From Mantamonas sphyraenae (taxonomy: Eukaryota > CRuMs > Mantamonadidae): DNA of 64,000 nucleotides. Position numbers and translations under genes: made by a program. Below, in pieces: positions 32,896 through 44,042 of the stretch. The DNA lies in the NCBI GenBank assembly GCA_026936335.1, contig JAPMXV010000051.1, forward strand, positions 310,001 through 374,000. The letters are read 5' to 3'. Below the pieces are notes generated by a model. The model was given only the letters and a program-made list of their open reading frames with translations. It had not been told where the DNA came from and did no database searches. Numbering within the stretch: the stretch's first letter is position 1; each line of letters starts with the position of its first letter.

Positions 32896-35787
32896 TCAAT
32901 CGCTGGATCCTGCCGCACGTTGGGCAATGCCTTCGAGGCGAGTGACAATGTCTGCGAACGAGGGCCGGTTTGCCGGCTCCTTGTCCCAGCACTCGACCAT
33001 AAGGTCTGCATACTCCTGGTCCTGGGGCTTTTCAGGCACAGCGAGACGGTAGTTGTTGTAGATGACGGCACCCATGATCTGAAGGGCGTTCATGCCCTCA
33101 AAGGGCTCGTCGCGCGTGAGGATCTCCCACATGATGATGGCAAAGGAGTAGACGTCGGACTTTTCGTCAAAGGGCTCGTTGTTCATGACCTCGGGGGCCA
33201 TCCAGACAGGCGATCCTGCGTTTGTGGTTGTTGTGACGCAGCCGCCGCGCTTGATGCGGCTCAGGCCAAAGTCGGATACCACCACGCGCCAGTTGCGCCC
33301 CACGAGCAGGTTGGGGCTTTTGAGATCACGGTGCACAATCACCTCCTTGCCCTTTCCCTTGCTGTGAAGGTAGGCCATGCCGCGTGCGACGTCCAGAGCC
33401 ATGCCCACAAGGCGTTTCCAGGCGAGTTTTGCAGACGAGCGATGCAGCAGGCGGTAGAGGTTACCCCGCGGCATAAACTCGGTGACAATGCTCATGTGTG
33501 GCTTGAGAGTACAGCTGCCCATGTACAGCAGGATGTTGGGGTGGCGTAGCTTGCGCATCATGCTGATTTCCTGCTCAAACTCGCTGACCTCGACGTCCTG
33601 GTCGTGGAGCACCTTGATGGCCACGGGTGTACCCTGCCACGTGCCCTTGTGCACTGTGCCAAATCCTCCTGTGCCCACCTGGTTGCCCACCTGCAGTTCC
33701 TTCCACTCGATTTCCCACTCGTCTTCTTCGCTCATCGAGGCGTGTTTCTCCAGCAGATCCGATTCGCTTTGCTGATAGTCGTACTCCATGTCGTCGTCCA
33801 AGTACAGGCTTGGCGAGCCAGGCGCGTCCACTTCAACCACGACATTGCTGGATGAGGACACGATGCGGCTGTTGTTGCGGCTGCTGTGCAGCTTGGCATC
33901 CTCAGAGTTGCACAAATCGTTCCAGTGCGACAGGTTGCACAGGCAGCTGTGGTACGACTTTGCCTTGTTGCTGTCCAGCTTGAACAGTTGGCCCGGCTTG
34001 TACATCAAATCCACGTAAAAGTCACCATGCACATTCTGGCCCACTTCAAGCCAATCGTGCTCCCCAATCAGATCGGCGCTGTTGTTGTTGTTGGCCTTGC
34101 TGGAGGCCCCCTCGCTGTTGCTTGCCCCTTCCTCGCTGCTCTCTGCGTTGGTTTCTGTGTCGCTTTCCTGCTCTGTGTCTGATGAATCGCTCCCATCGCC
34201 TCCAGCGGCTGCAGCCCCAGCTGCCGCTGTCGAGGTCGTCACCTTGACGTCGTGCTCTGGCTTGTATCCCTTGGGCCGGAGTCGCACCACGTTCCAGCAG
34301 CTCATGATGGGGTCGTCCGGGGTTGTGCGTTTGCGCACGAGCTTGGTGGGCAGACCGGCAAGGTCTGCGCAGAATTTGAAGAGCAGCGCACGATGGCGGT
34401 CTGTGCCATAGCGCATTTTGGCCAGAGGCAGCACGTTGCTACGTGTGCGTGCACGCAGCGCAATCACATTGTCCTGCATGTCCTCTACAATGCTTCCGCG
34501 GCTGGCACCTCCCAGATAGCTTGCTACGTCTTGAGCCAGCTGTTGGATCTTCTCCACCTCGTCCTGCTTGACCGACAGACCTTCCACGATACGCTACAAA
34601 GGCGAGTGTGGTGGTGCGTCCCATGTGTTGTGCAGGTGGTTTGTGGCCGGCGAACGTGTGCGTTTGGTGTCAGTAAAAGGTAAGGTGACAAAACCGGCCT
34701 GAGCGGAGCCGCGTGCAATTCCGCGTCTTCCTTCCTTGCAACCTCTGTGTGGCCAATTCCTGGGCCACACACACACGCATGCAGACAACCACCAGGCGTG
34801 TATGTTCCCCAGGCCCATCGTGTGTGTGGCGAGGGTCATGTGTGGGATGCTACAAGCGAAAGAGTTGCTTGTGCGTGTGAAACCTACGCTGCACTGGTCC
34901 AGCAGGGCGTAATCCGAGGTGCGATCGAGTACCACCACCTCCTTCATGCTGTCCCACCTCTCCGCAGGCGGCGGCGGGATATCCTTCAGGTCGTTGAGAG
35001 AGGGACAGAACGAGCAGTTCTTCAGGTTCAACGACGGCTCTACGTCGTAGAAGCCGTCCTGCAGTTTTTCGCGGAAGTCGACCTCGTTGTTCAGCCAAAA
35101 CCCACGCACGGAAGACGGCACCGCACTCGACGCTGTCGTTCCCACACGTGTCAATGACTGTGACCTCTGTTCCGCACCCCTCTACACATCATCCACACCC
35201 GCTCTCTCTCTCTCTCTCTCTCTCGTCCCTTTCTTCCCTGTCCTCGCCCGCATCGGGAACGCCCGATGCGGGCTGGCGTCCGCTTCTTCGAAAAGCTTCC
35301 TCACAGTGGGCCCCCACACCCCACCCCATGTCCCTCTCGCCCACTTACGCCTCGACAGACCGTCCTCTTCAATAATAGTTTCCTGCGACGGACTAAACTC
35401 GTCCCGAAAGTCGTCGGCGGTGGGAGCCGACATGAAGCGACCCAGCGAGCGGCCCTTTTGAGCGCCGCTGCCTCCGCCTCCCTTTGCGCCAAAGCCACGG
35501 CGACCCAGCTTGGCACGACGTCCTCCGCCGTTGCCATTGCCATTGCCGCTGCCAAGGCGCGAGGTGCTGCTCAGCATACTGTGATCTTCCGTCTCGAAAC
35601 GGGCGTGCTTTGTCGTTTGCTCGGCTGTGAGCTTTTGCAGATTGGCGATCTCTTCGGGGACGCCGTTGTTGTCGTTCTTGATGCTCTGTTGCGATTGCGA
35701 GGGTTGTGTCTGTTGCTCCTGCTGTGTTTGCTTGTCGTCCTCGACCATGGAGCCCATGGCCATGGAGTCGGACACGTTGGTGAGCAT
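32896..35787 (-). CDS. Raf-like (TKL) protein kinase with EDR1-type N-terminal domain
   Basis: Exons 35787-35349, 35132-34888 and 34593-32896, phases consistent, 793 residues. Residues ~150-380 match the EDR1 domain known from plant CTR1/EDR1 kinases: FWLNNEVDFREKLQDGFYDV, MKEVVVLDRTSDYALLDQ, then LPLAKMRYGTDRHRALLFKF and LAGLPTKLVRKR, broken by an acidic Ser/Ala insert. The kinase domain (about 520-775) has the glycine loop VGTGGFGTVHKG, the lysine in VAIKVL, HRDLKSPNLLV, DFGLSRIKRGG, a WMAPEVM activation segment end, and SDVYSFAIIMWEILTR. All catalytic residues are present, so it should be active, as a Ser/Thr MAPKKK-like enzyme. The N-terminus is Gln/Ser/Gly-rich. Start codons of this and the divergent dehydratase gene are 62 bp apart. 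Confidence 0.93.
35202..35224. repeat. (CT)n run in kinase intron 1
   Basis: Perfect CT dinucleotide run in intron 35133-35348; the transcript (minus strand) reads GA repeats. Confidence 0.85.
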
Positions 35788-35849
35788 TGAAAATGCAATT
35801 GGCAAAAGAGTTGGCTCTTCCTGCGGCAGCGGACCCAAACCCTGGCACC

Positions 35850-37424
35850 ATGTCGTCCGACGACCCTGGCACTACAAGTACCCCCGATGGCGATCTCACC
35901 ATTGACGTGCCCAGTCCCGATGAATACGTGTACACCCCGCGAGTGATCCTGATCACAGGTGGGGCTGGCTTCATGTGCGTTGTGCCGAGTTGCTGGGCCG
36001 TTTTCCGTGTCGCCACCTGCACTCCACTCACATCCTCACTCTCCGTCTGTGGCCTCCTGGCGTCCTCTTTTCACCCTTTTCTCTCTTTGCGGTGTGACAC
36101 AGTGCCTCCCACGTGGTCATACACCTGGTGACTCGCTACCCAGAGTACCGTGTGTTGAACCTGGACAAGCTGGACTATTGCGCGTCGCTGAAGAACCTGG
36201 ACGCCATTCAGGACGCCCCTAATTACAGATTCATCAAAGGCAACATTCTGGATGCGCCGCTGGTGCAAAAATTGCTCAAGGAGGAGCAAGTGGACACGGT
36301 GATGCACTTTGCCGCACAGACACATGTCGGTACGTTGCCCCACGGACGTGTTGGTGGCCATGCCTGGTTAGGGTGTCGATGAGCTTTCTCGTGTGTCCAC
36401 TGCCCCGATTCCCCTGGGATCGAAGCAGCGGTGGCAGTTCCGGGGAAGCGGGATCCCCGGCGCAGCCTTGATTTCGGCACACGCGCACACAGCCTCACAC
36501 ACATACACACACATGCGCGCGATGGTCGCGCTCGCAGACAATTCGTTTGGCAACAGTATGGATTTCTCGTACAACAACATCCTGGGCACACATGTGCTGC
36601 TGGAGGCAGCCAAAGCAGCCGGGGTGGCGCGCTTTGTGCACGTGTCCACGGACGAGGTGTACGGCGAGGTGACCAAAGAGACAGAAGATTGCCTGGAGGA
36701 GAGCCTGTTGGAGCCCACCAATCCGTATGCGGCCACAAAGGTGTCTGCAGAGTTCCTGGTCAAGGCGTACCATCGCAGCTTCAAACTGCCCATGATCATC
36801 ACCCGCGGCAACAATGTGTACGGACCGCACCAATACCCGGAAAAGGTGGTGCCCAAGTTTGTGTGCCTGCTCAACGAAGGCCAGAAAGTGTACATCCATG
36901 GCGACGGCAGCAGCCTGCGCAACTTTATCTATGTCTCGGACGTCGTCTCGGCGTTTGACTACATTCTGCACAAGGGCGACATCGGCTCCATTTACAACGT
37001 GGGCACAGACTGCGAAAAGAGCGTCCTCCAACTCACTTGGGATCTGTTTCGGCTGTATGATCTCGTGGACCAGGACGAAGAGGAGCCCCAGGACGAGGAG
37101 GCACTTCGTACACGTCTCCAGGCGACCGACATGCTGGAATTTGTCAACGACCGTCCTTTCAACGACTACCGCTACGCCATCGACAGCACCCGCCTTCACA
37201 AGCTCGGTTGGAAGCAGAGCGTGCCCTGGCTCGACGGCCTGCGGCGCACCATCGACTGGTACACTCAATATGCTTCCAATTGGGAGGAGTGGAAGAGTGC
37301 CCTTGTCGCCCATCCCACCTTTTGGGAATTTGGGGTCCCCGTGCAAAGCGATAGCCAGGGCGAGGGGCAAGCTGATGGCGGCGGCGACCTCAAACAGGCA
37401 AGCAACGATGAGGGTAACAAGTGA
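35850..37424 (+). CDS. dTDP-glucose 4,6-dehydratase-like SDR (TGDS/RmlB family)
   Basis: Exons 35850-35974, 36103-36329 and 36538-37424 give 412 residues. The NAD-binding loop GGAGFIASH is created by the first splice. Further SDR features are LNLDKLDYCASLKNL (acidic residue ending beta-2), MHFAAQTHVDNSF, the active-site VYGEVTKETE and the YxxxK pair in NPYAATKVSAEF, then RGNNVYGPHQYPEK and YRYAIDSTRLHKLGW. The order fits human TGDS and bacterial RmlB, which convert a nucleotide-glucose to the 4-keto-6-deoxy sugar. The exact nucleotide is inferred only from family. The first ~40 residues and the last ~25 are extensions. An alternative in-frame ATG lies at 35793, within 6 bp of the divergent kinase ATG. 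The stop is 24 bp from the convergent SMYD gene. Confidence 0.9.
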
Positions 37425-37448
37425 ACTGCAATGAAACATCCCTTTGTT

Positions 37449-39001
37449 TCAACTGCTGCTGCTGCTGCTGCTGCTGCCACTGCTGTTGTTGTTGTCTGCC
37501 CGTTGAAGCAAGGCTGTCTTGATGGGATCCAGAGCCCACCATTCCTCGGTCCCCCGCTTTGGATTGGCCACATGGTCCTGCACGGCAGCAAGCAAAACAT
37601 CCAACTGAGTCTGATCCTGCATCCACGGATTCTGTACAAGCTGGGGTGGATCAAATTCAGAGGAAGGGCTGCCATCGGGGGAGAGTCCCATGTCCTGGAG
37701 AAACAGTCGTGCCTCTTGAACGGGTGGGTCGTTCTTGTCGTGTGTGATGTGCAACACAGACAATGCTTGCCTGTACACATGCTCAAGCAGCCCGAGGCGC
37801 TCCTTGTTTGCAGAGTGGCTGTGTTCGGCCATCATGGCATGGAGCAAACGGCCCCACATGAGGGTTTGCAGGCCGATCAGAGGGTGATTTCGTAGTACAC
37901 GGCTTTGTACATGTCCAACGTGTCGCCTGCGAGACGAGCAGCTGCCTCCCATTGCTGTGCGTACACATGCATGTCCAGCAGGGACGACCGCCAGGACATC
38001 AGCTGACGATCCAGTGACCCAGCCAGCTTGGCCACCATGGCCTCGACAAGAAGAAGCACGTCGGTGGCGTATGGCCCCGACGGAGATGTGCCCATCAGTT
38101 CAGCCTGCAGCTCCTCGTCGAGGAGTGCAAAGGCATCCAGGCTTGCGTCCAGGTCTGCGTCGTAGTCAGAAGTGCAAACGGTACAGGTGCACTCAAAATG
38201 GTACATGCGTTCCAGTTCCCTGTGCCGATGTGCGCGTGACGCGTATGTGTCGACATAGGAGATAAGCACCTCCTCGCCAGCCTCGATGGGTCGCAGACTG
38301 CGCAGCCGTCCCACTCCCTGATGGAAAACCACGACGGCGTTGGGAGCACACGCATGATTGCACATGCTCAGCATCGGGTACATGCCATCGCCCATGTCTT
38401 GCAGCTCTGCGTTTGTGACGGTGAAGTTGTTGCATTCGAACATGGCGAGCAGGCCCACGACGTGTTCCAGATCCACACTGCTGGCAAACTTGGGTGCCAC
38501 AAACGTGAGGATGAGTGCTGCGTACTCGCTCAGCTCACGGATTCGTGCGGTGGACAGTTTGTCCACGTGGTGGCTCATGAGCTTTTCGGCAGCCTCGTTT
38601 CCGGCATGGGTGGATCCCTGCGGACGCTGAAGGACTCTGCCAGCCAAAAGCATGGTTTTCGTGGGTTTGTGCGGATGCACCCTACGAATGCCCTTGCACT
38701 CCACCTTGTGGTGCACCCAGTCGTGCTTTTGGCACGCGGCGGAACAGTAGCGCACAAACTGGCAACGAGAGCACTTCATCAGTTCCACGGATGCCATTCC
38801 CCATTCCTGCGCTTGTCGGAAGCAGCCACTGCAACGGTTTGGCTCTGTGTCCGGGTTGACGACGCAGGCGAGGGGCGCGTTGACGAGAAGCTCGGTGCCA
38901 GCCTCGACACCGGCCGCTGCCACTACGTGATAGCCACGTTCGGTGTTGTGAGCCACCTGCACGCAACTGTTCTCCACAAGCCATGCATTGAGGTCCTCCA
39001 T
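37449..39001 (-). CDS. SMYD-family SET/MYND protein; one-base frame break near the 3' end
   Basis: Single exon, ATG at 39001. A SET N-terminal strand region (GYHVVAAAGVEAGTELL) is followed by the MYND zinc finger (CSGC; CSRCQFVRYCSAACQKHDW; CKG). The SET core follows (FECNNFTVTNAELQDMG, then MLSMCNHACAPNAVVVF with the conserved N-H-x-C-x-P-N), then VLISYVDTYASRAHR and the post-SET zinc site CTCTVC. The frame then hits a TGA at ~37877, but one base earlier the sequence continues as NHPLIGLQTLMWGRLL and a TPR-like C-terminal domain exactly as in SMYD proteins. Adding one A to sense AAA (37890-37888) joins them into 517 residues ending at 37449. Family role: lysine methyltransferase, histone or non-histone. 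The stop is preceded by a polyserine run. Confidence 0.88.
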
Positions 39002-39192
39002 GGTGGGGGGGCACAAGTGGGATGGGGTGCGCAGGCGCGGGCAACGCAGAAGAGACGAGACAACAATGGCCGACTCGGTGTCCAGTGAGTGCAGCGGGAT
39101 GAGAGGGCGTGTGCGACGTGGCATGGGGCCTTGAGACGAGCGTGGGGTTACATCCCCAACCGGTGTGACCATGAGATGCCATACTGACATGG

Positions 39193-42045
39193 ATGGTGGG
39201 TGGCGCCAAAGTTCCAACGGCTGTTTCGTCACAGCTGCTCTTGTTGGACCAGCAGCAGCGGCTGAATGACTCGCATGCAAACCACAGTCTTGACAGATTT
39301 CTGCTGAGTACCAAACCTCGGGGCGACTGTGAACAGTTCTTGGGCAAACCGTGTGTGTGTGTGGAGCACGAGGGCGAGGACGACAACGACGACCATGACG
39401 CGACCCATCCCCACTTTTCCAAGCAGTTCCTCAAAGGGATGCGGGAAAGCACACACGCAACCAACCTGAGCATTCAGTTTCCGGCCAATTCGTCCATTGG
39501 GAGCCGTCTGGCAGCACAGAATGCAGCACAGCAGCAGCAATCGGTGCGAGCGAGTGCGTCCAGCCGCGGAGCGAAAATCGACATGAGCTCGTTTTCCGTG
39601 GGCGTTCCGCTCCCGGGACGATCCCGGGTCACACAGGATGTGTATGGGGAGTTTGGTACAGGGTCTTCGTCGTCGTCGTCATCGTACCAGGCTTACCAAT
39701 CACGCTTGAGTGCGTACGACCGGGTGGTGTTGTCGGACCGCATTGGCAGCCCCGAAACGAGCGGGATGTACGACGACTACAACGGAGACATGGACGAAGG
39801 CGACGACGAGTTGGCAGGGCTGCCACCGCGTCAACCGCGCGTGCGTCCGAGCAGCAGTCCGAACCAGGGGGCGTTTGCCCGCAGAAGTCTTTTTGTCATT
39901 GACGAGGCTGAGTTGCGCGGCGATGAGGCGGACGGGGACGAAGTGCAACGGCAGAAGCGCATCAGTGAGCAAATTCGGGAGTTTCAGATGCGTGATCAGC
40001 GACTGTCCAGCAACCGATCCATGCGTGGTAGCACGTCGGGGGGCGACTACATGAGTGGGGGACACCAGCAACAGGGTGGCATGACGCGCACATTGTCTGC
40101 CAACCAGGTTCCGTCGTCGTCGCTTGGTGGCCATCAACACCACCACGGGGGACAAGACACAGCAAGCGTGTCATTCTACGGCGACGGGGAGTCGAGGGCC
40201 ACGACACCAACGCCATCGGGACGCACGACACCAAGCTCCAGCACAACGGCGGGTGGTGGAGGCGGCGGAGTCGGTGCAGTGGATGACATCCAGATGCACC
40301 TGCAGCGTGTGGCGGAGGGGACGGATCCGCGGCTGTTGTTGCAGAAGAGCAAGAGCTTCGCCAACGTGAATGCGGCCATGACGGACAACCACGACAGCCC
40401 TGGGGACAACATGCAGCCACGACGCGGGGGACGATTGCGACGCACTGGGTCGCAGAACAACGTGTTTGACGACCCGCGGTCGCCGGGGAGGCCGTCGTCC
40501 CGTGCGTCGCAGTACAGCCGGGACGGGTCGGGATCGCCGGGGGCAGGCTCTCTCGACGGCTTTGACAACCTGTACTACGCCAACAACGGGCCGGGGAGTG
40601 CTGTCTTGCAGGGGGAGCCTGTAAACGGGAACGGGGCCGGGGTGGCGTACAACCACCTCGGGGCAGAGGTGCCGGAGGACGAGGAGCACATTGCGGATCC
40701 TCGGGCGTGGCAGGAGCGAGAGAAGCAGAAGGGAAAGATGCGGATGAACGAACTGGCGCAGCCAAAGGGGAAGAAGGGAAAGGTGAGCAAGCGACAGGCA
40801 CGGGAGAACCAGGCCATGGAGGAGTACATCAACAGTGCCATTGCGGCGGCGGCAGAGGATCGCTTTCGACGTGGGGAGGAGTACAAGCGGCAGCTGCGCC
40901 GGGGCGTGTCGGAGGGAGCGAGTCAGAGTCGCGGGGAGAGTGGGTGGGCGGAGTTTGCCACGACGTCAACGACCACAAGCACCACGACGCGGCGAGAGAC
41001 GACGGGCAAGAAGGTGAAACGAACGCTGGCGGGTGGAAGCAGCAAGAAGGGGGCAAAGAAGAAGGGGAGCAAGAAGGGCAGCAGCAGCAGCAGCAGCAAG
41101 AAGAACACAGAGAAGCAGCAGCAAGCGGCGAGCGACAAAGCGTGGAAGCGCAATGCGTTGGGCAAGAAGAAGAAGAAGCGGCTGGATGCGATCCGGGAAA
41201 AGAGGGAGCAGATGGAAGGTCTGTGGACGGACGGGGATGAAGAGGACGCCAAGGCAGCGAACAAGGGCAAGGGAACAGGGAAAAAGGGAGGGTCAGGATC
41301 CAAGGCCGGGGTGGATGAAGGACAGGCGCATGTGGACGACGTGGTTGGCACAAAGGCGTTTGCAGGGGGCGAGGAGGGTGGGACGGCGGAGGCGGATGGA
41401 AGTGGAGCCGCGGGTAGGAGTGGCACAGGGAAACGGGGCAAGAAGAAGAAATCCGGGGTCAAGAAGGTGGGCAAGAAGAAGAAAGGCAGCGGGAAGAAGA
41501 AAGGGGGCGGCAGCAGCAGTGGAGTGGTGCCGCGGATGGTGTGGATGGAGGACAAGGAGAACCATGAGCACCACCACCATCACGGACGATCGGTAAAGGC
41601 ACTGCGGAAGAGCGCCCGGCACCAGCAGATGGAGTTTCAGGAAGTGGTGGAACACTTTTCGCCGCGCAAGGGAGGCAGCAGCACGGCGCGGTCGGCACGC
41701 AGCCACCGCAGTCTGGTGTACGACTCGGACGGGAGCGAGAAGGACGTGGCAGTGGTGTACAATGGGCCGTGTGTGTGTGGAGCACTGACGCCACGCAGGC
41801 GGTATGCGCCGCCAAAGATGAAGGTGCCGGACGCGGAGGAGCTGTCGCACTATCCCGTGCACGTGCTCATTCGCAAGTATTTGACGCCGCAGGACCATTT
41901 GTACGAGTGTGAACGGCACGGGAAGCGACGGGCAAAGAGGCAGAAGGAGGAGCTGCGGGACGCATACATTGATCCCGAGGCATGGCGGAAGAGTCTGCGT
42001 GCGAGTGATGAGGGACGCAAGAGTGGAAAGAGGAGGCAGAGGTGA
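39193..42045 (+). CDS. Large uncharacterised low-complexity, basic protein
   Basis: One uninterrupted frame of 950 codons from ATG 39193. N-terminal 250 residues: mixed, with acidic patches and Ser runs. Middle: Gly/Ser/Arg-rich with repeated R-T-x-S-like sites (a phosphorylation-prone, disordered linker). Residues ~510-760: highly basic, with many Lys-Lys-Lys and Lys-Gly-Ser runs. Only the last ~90 residues look folded: CVCGALTPRRRYAPPKMKVP, then LSHYPVHVLIRKYLTPQDHL and YIDPEAWRKSLRASDEG. I recognise no family. Codon choice (frequent GGG, CGG and GCG) is less biased towards C-ending codons than in its conserved neighbours, consistent with a fast-evolving or weakly expressed gene. It is divergent from SMYD (191 bp) and ends 42 bp from the convergent PPR gene. 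Confidence 0.7.
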   Translation: MVGGAKVPTAVSSQLLLLDQQQRLNDSHANHSLDRFLLSTKPRGDCEQFLGKPCVCVEHEGEDDNDDHDATHPHFSKQFLKGMRESTHATNLSIQFPANSSIGSRLAAQNAAQQQQSVRASASSRGAKIDMSSFSVGVPLPGRSRVTQDVYGEFGTGSSSSSSSYQAYQSRLSAYDRVVLSDRIGSPETSGMYDDYNGDMDEGDDELAGLPPRQPRVRPSSSPNQGAFARRSLFVIDEAELRGDEADGDEVQRQKRISEQIREFQMRDQRLSSNRSMRGSTSGGDYMSGGHQQQGGMTRTLSANQVPSSSLGGHQHHHGGQDTASVSFYGDGESRATTPTPSGRTTPSSSTTAGGGGGGVGAVDDIQMHLQRVAEGTDPRLLLQKSKSFANVNAAMTDNHDSPGDNMQPRRGGRLRRTGSQNNVFDDPRSPGRPSSRASQYSRDGSGSPGAGSLDGFDNLYYANNGPGSAVLQGEPVNGNGAGVAYNHLGAEVPEDEEHIADPRAWQEREKQKGKMRMNELAQPKGKKGKVSKRQARENQAMEEYINSAIAAAAEDRFRRGEEYKRQLRRGVSEGASQSRGESGWAEFATTSTTTSTTTRRETTGKKVKRTLAGGSSKKGAKKKGSKKGSSSSSSKKNTEKQQQAASDKAWKRNALGKKKKKRLDAIREKREQMEGLWTDGDEEDAKAANKGKGTGKKGGSGSKAGVDEGQAHVDDVVGTKAFAGGEEGGTAEADGSGAAGRSGTGKRGKKKKSGVKKVGKKKKGSGKKKGGGSSSGVVPRMVWMEDKENHEHHHHHGRSVKALRKSARHQQMEFQEVVEHFSPRKGGSSTARSARSHRSLVYDSDGSEKDVAVVYNGPCVCGALTPRRRYAPPKMKVPDAEELSHYPVHVLIRKYLTPQDHLYECERHGKRRAKRQKEELRDAYIDPEAWRKSLRASDEGRKSGKRRQR

Positions 42046-42087
42046 ACGGTGGGTGCGTGAGTTGATGAAATTGTGTTTTCATGTCGT

Positions 42088-44023
42088 TCAGGCCGCCTGC
42101 AGCGAACGACGTTCCTCCATCTTGTGCCGCCTCTCACGGCATCGTTCAACAAACCCAAGGGTGTCCTGGCTCACCGAGTCGGCCTGCTCCTGCACAAGTG
42201 CGTCGGCGTCGTCAAACTTGCCGATGCGAGCAAACTTGCGGATGAGAAGCTCGCGGGTCTCTGGACGGGGAGCGACAGAGCCATCGGCGAGGGCCTGACG
42301 CCAGAAAAGGAGGCCTTCCTCAGCCTTGCCACAGACGACATGAGCCTCCACACCGAGGTGGACTGTCTCCCAGTTGGGGGAAATGCCGTGCTCGAGCATC
42401 TCCTGCTGGACCTTGAGGGCGGCGTCGATCTGCTTGGTACGAACGCACGCGAGAAGGAGGGCGTTGTACGTGGCCACGTCCTCGCGCACCTCAAACAGCT
42501 GTTGCATGTCGCCAAAGGTGCCAAAGGCGCGATCGAAATCGCCGAGTTGTGCGCAGGCGCGGATGACCGCGTTGACGGCGGCGGTGGTGACGAGGGAGGG
42601 TGCTTCGTCACGCAATTGGACGAGCGTAAAGTAAGAAGCGTCTGCGTTGTTCCTGCTCTGGCCACAGGCGACGGCGAGGCGCTTGAGGGTGCCGTCGTTT
42701 GCCGGGAGGGCGTTTTCGGCCATGTAGTGCAGGGCACGAAAGGCCTTTTCAACCTCACCGGCACAGGCGTAGGTGTGGACGAGGGCATTGGCTGCCACGT
42801 GACCCGGGGCAATCTGTGCGTTCATGTAGGCCTGCCAACCAGCCTCAGCCCAGGGCACACTGGCCACCTGTGCGGCGCTGGTGATCATGCGCAGAATGGT
42901 GCCCTCATCGAGCACAGTGCCAAACCCACTGAGGGCATTGCTTGCATGCAGACCCAGATCTGCGTCCAGGCGGTCCAAGGCAAGGCTCAGCGCACGCGAG
43001 TACATTTGTCCTGTGGGCAGCATGTCCTTGGATTCCATCAGCTGCAGCGCCTGTTGCACCTTTGCTGTGTCTCGAGAGGACAGTGTGGCGTTGAGGAGGG
43101 CGCCGTACACTTCGAGGCTGGGGCGGATGCCTGTGTGCGAGATGACGACGAGTGGGCGAGTGGGGGTGTGAGTGATGGGGTGTTTGGGGGGCTGCTGATG
43201 GGACATGCACACGCACACACATACCGACGGCTTCCATCTCCTCAAGCGTGGCAAAGGCTTCGCTGACGTAGCGAGGTTCGCTGCCAAAGGCAATGAGGAG
43301 TTCGGTGTAAACGTCGCGATCCTTGATGGGGCCGAGGGCACGCAGGGCGTCGCGAGCCTGCACAGCACGTCGTACGCGGCGACGGTTGCCAGCGGCACGA
43401 ATAAGATTGGTGTAGAGCATGGAGATGCCCTTGGGGTCGCCTGGGGAGGTCTGGAGGTGGAGGGGAGGGAGCCCGGACGCGGTTGCATCGTCGCCCTGCA
43501 TGCCTGCCAGGATGCGGTCGAGGTAGGCAAAGGCGTCGTCGAAGCGGCCGCTGTGGCCGAGGGCAGTGACGACTGCCTGCATTGTGGCGAGGCTGGGCAT
43601 TGTTTCCGAGTCACTTTCCTGCATTTGCTTCCACAGGTTGAGGACGTTTCGCCACTTGCGCTGCTTCAGCTGTTCGTACAGCCGCTGGTTCCACACGGGG
43701 AGCATGTCGCGTCCCACGTCCTCGTTTCCGCCCTGTTCCTGTTCGTCGCCTTTGTTGCCAGTGCTGCTGAACGCACGCGTGACAATGGCCCCACGAGCAG
43801 TCGGGGGCACGTGTGCAAGCGGCCCAAACGCGGACGACGACGACGATTGTGTCTGCAGGCTCGCCGTGGCAGCCAGCGCGGAGGCGGAGGAGGAGGAGGA
43901 AGAGGAGGCCACACGAGCATGGAGGGTGGTGATGGTACGACGCGGAGCATGTTGGGCAGCGGCATGGACCAGGCTACGGCCGGCACGCAATGTATTGGAA
44001 ACAACTCGGCGACGACCAAACAT
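42088..44023 (-). CDS. Pentatricopeptide-repeat protein, probably mitochondrial
   Basis: Exons 44023-43225 and 43130-42088 (GTATGT to CACACAG) give 613 residues. The N-terminus is Arg/Ser/Ala-rich without acidic residues for ~80 positions (MFGRRRVVSNTLRAGRSLVH), a typical matrix-targeting signal. PPR-type 35-residue helical pairs follow: MQAVVTALGHSGRFDDAFAY, LYTNLIRAAGNRRRVRRAVQ, VYGALLNATLSSRDTAKVQQ, AVNAVIRACAQLGDFDRAF and TYNALLLACVRTKQIDAALK. Spacing and the recurring F/L-D-x-A-x-x-x-F pattern support PPR over TPR. Role from family: RNA binding in organelle RNA processing or translation; the target is not predictable. The ATG is 19 bp after the stop of the upstream TPR gene on the same strand. 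Confidence 0.85.
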
Positions 44024-44042
44024 GGACGGGGTTGCTGGGGAT

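Noticed and set aside
37877-37890. Programmed -1 frameshifting in the SMYD gene
   Set aside because: No canonical slippery heptamer or downstream structure is evident, and four other genes show the same type of homopolymer break.
39002-39280. Upstream in-frame extension of the SMYD gene
   Set aside because: Ser/Thr/Pro-rich shadow of the intergenic region and the divergent gene; SMYD homology starts at the ATG at 39001.
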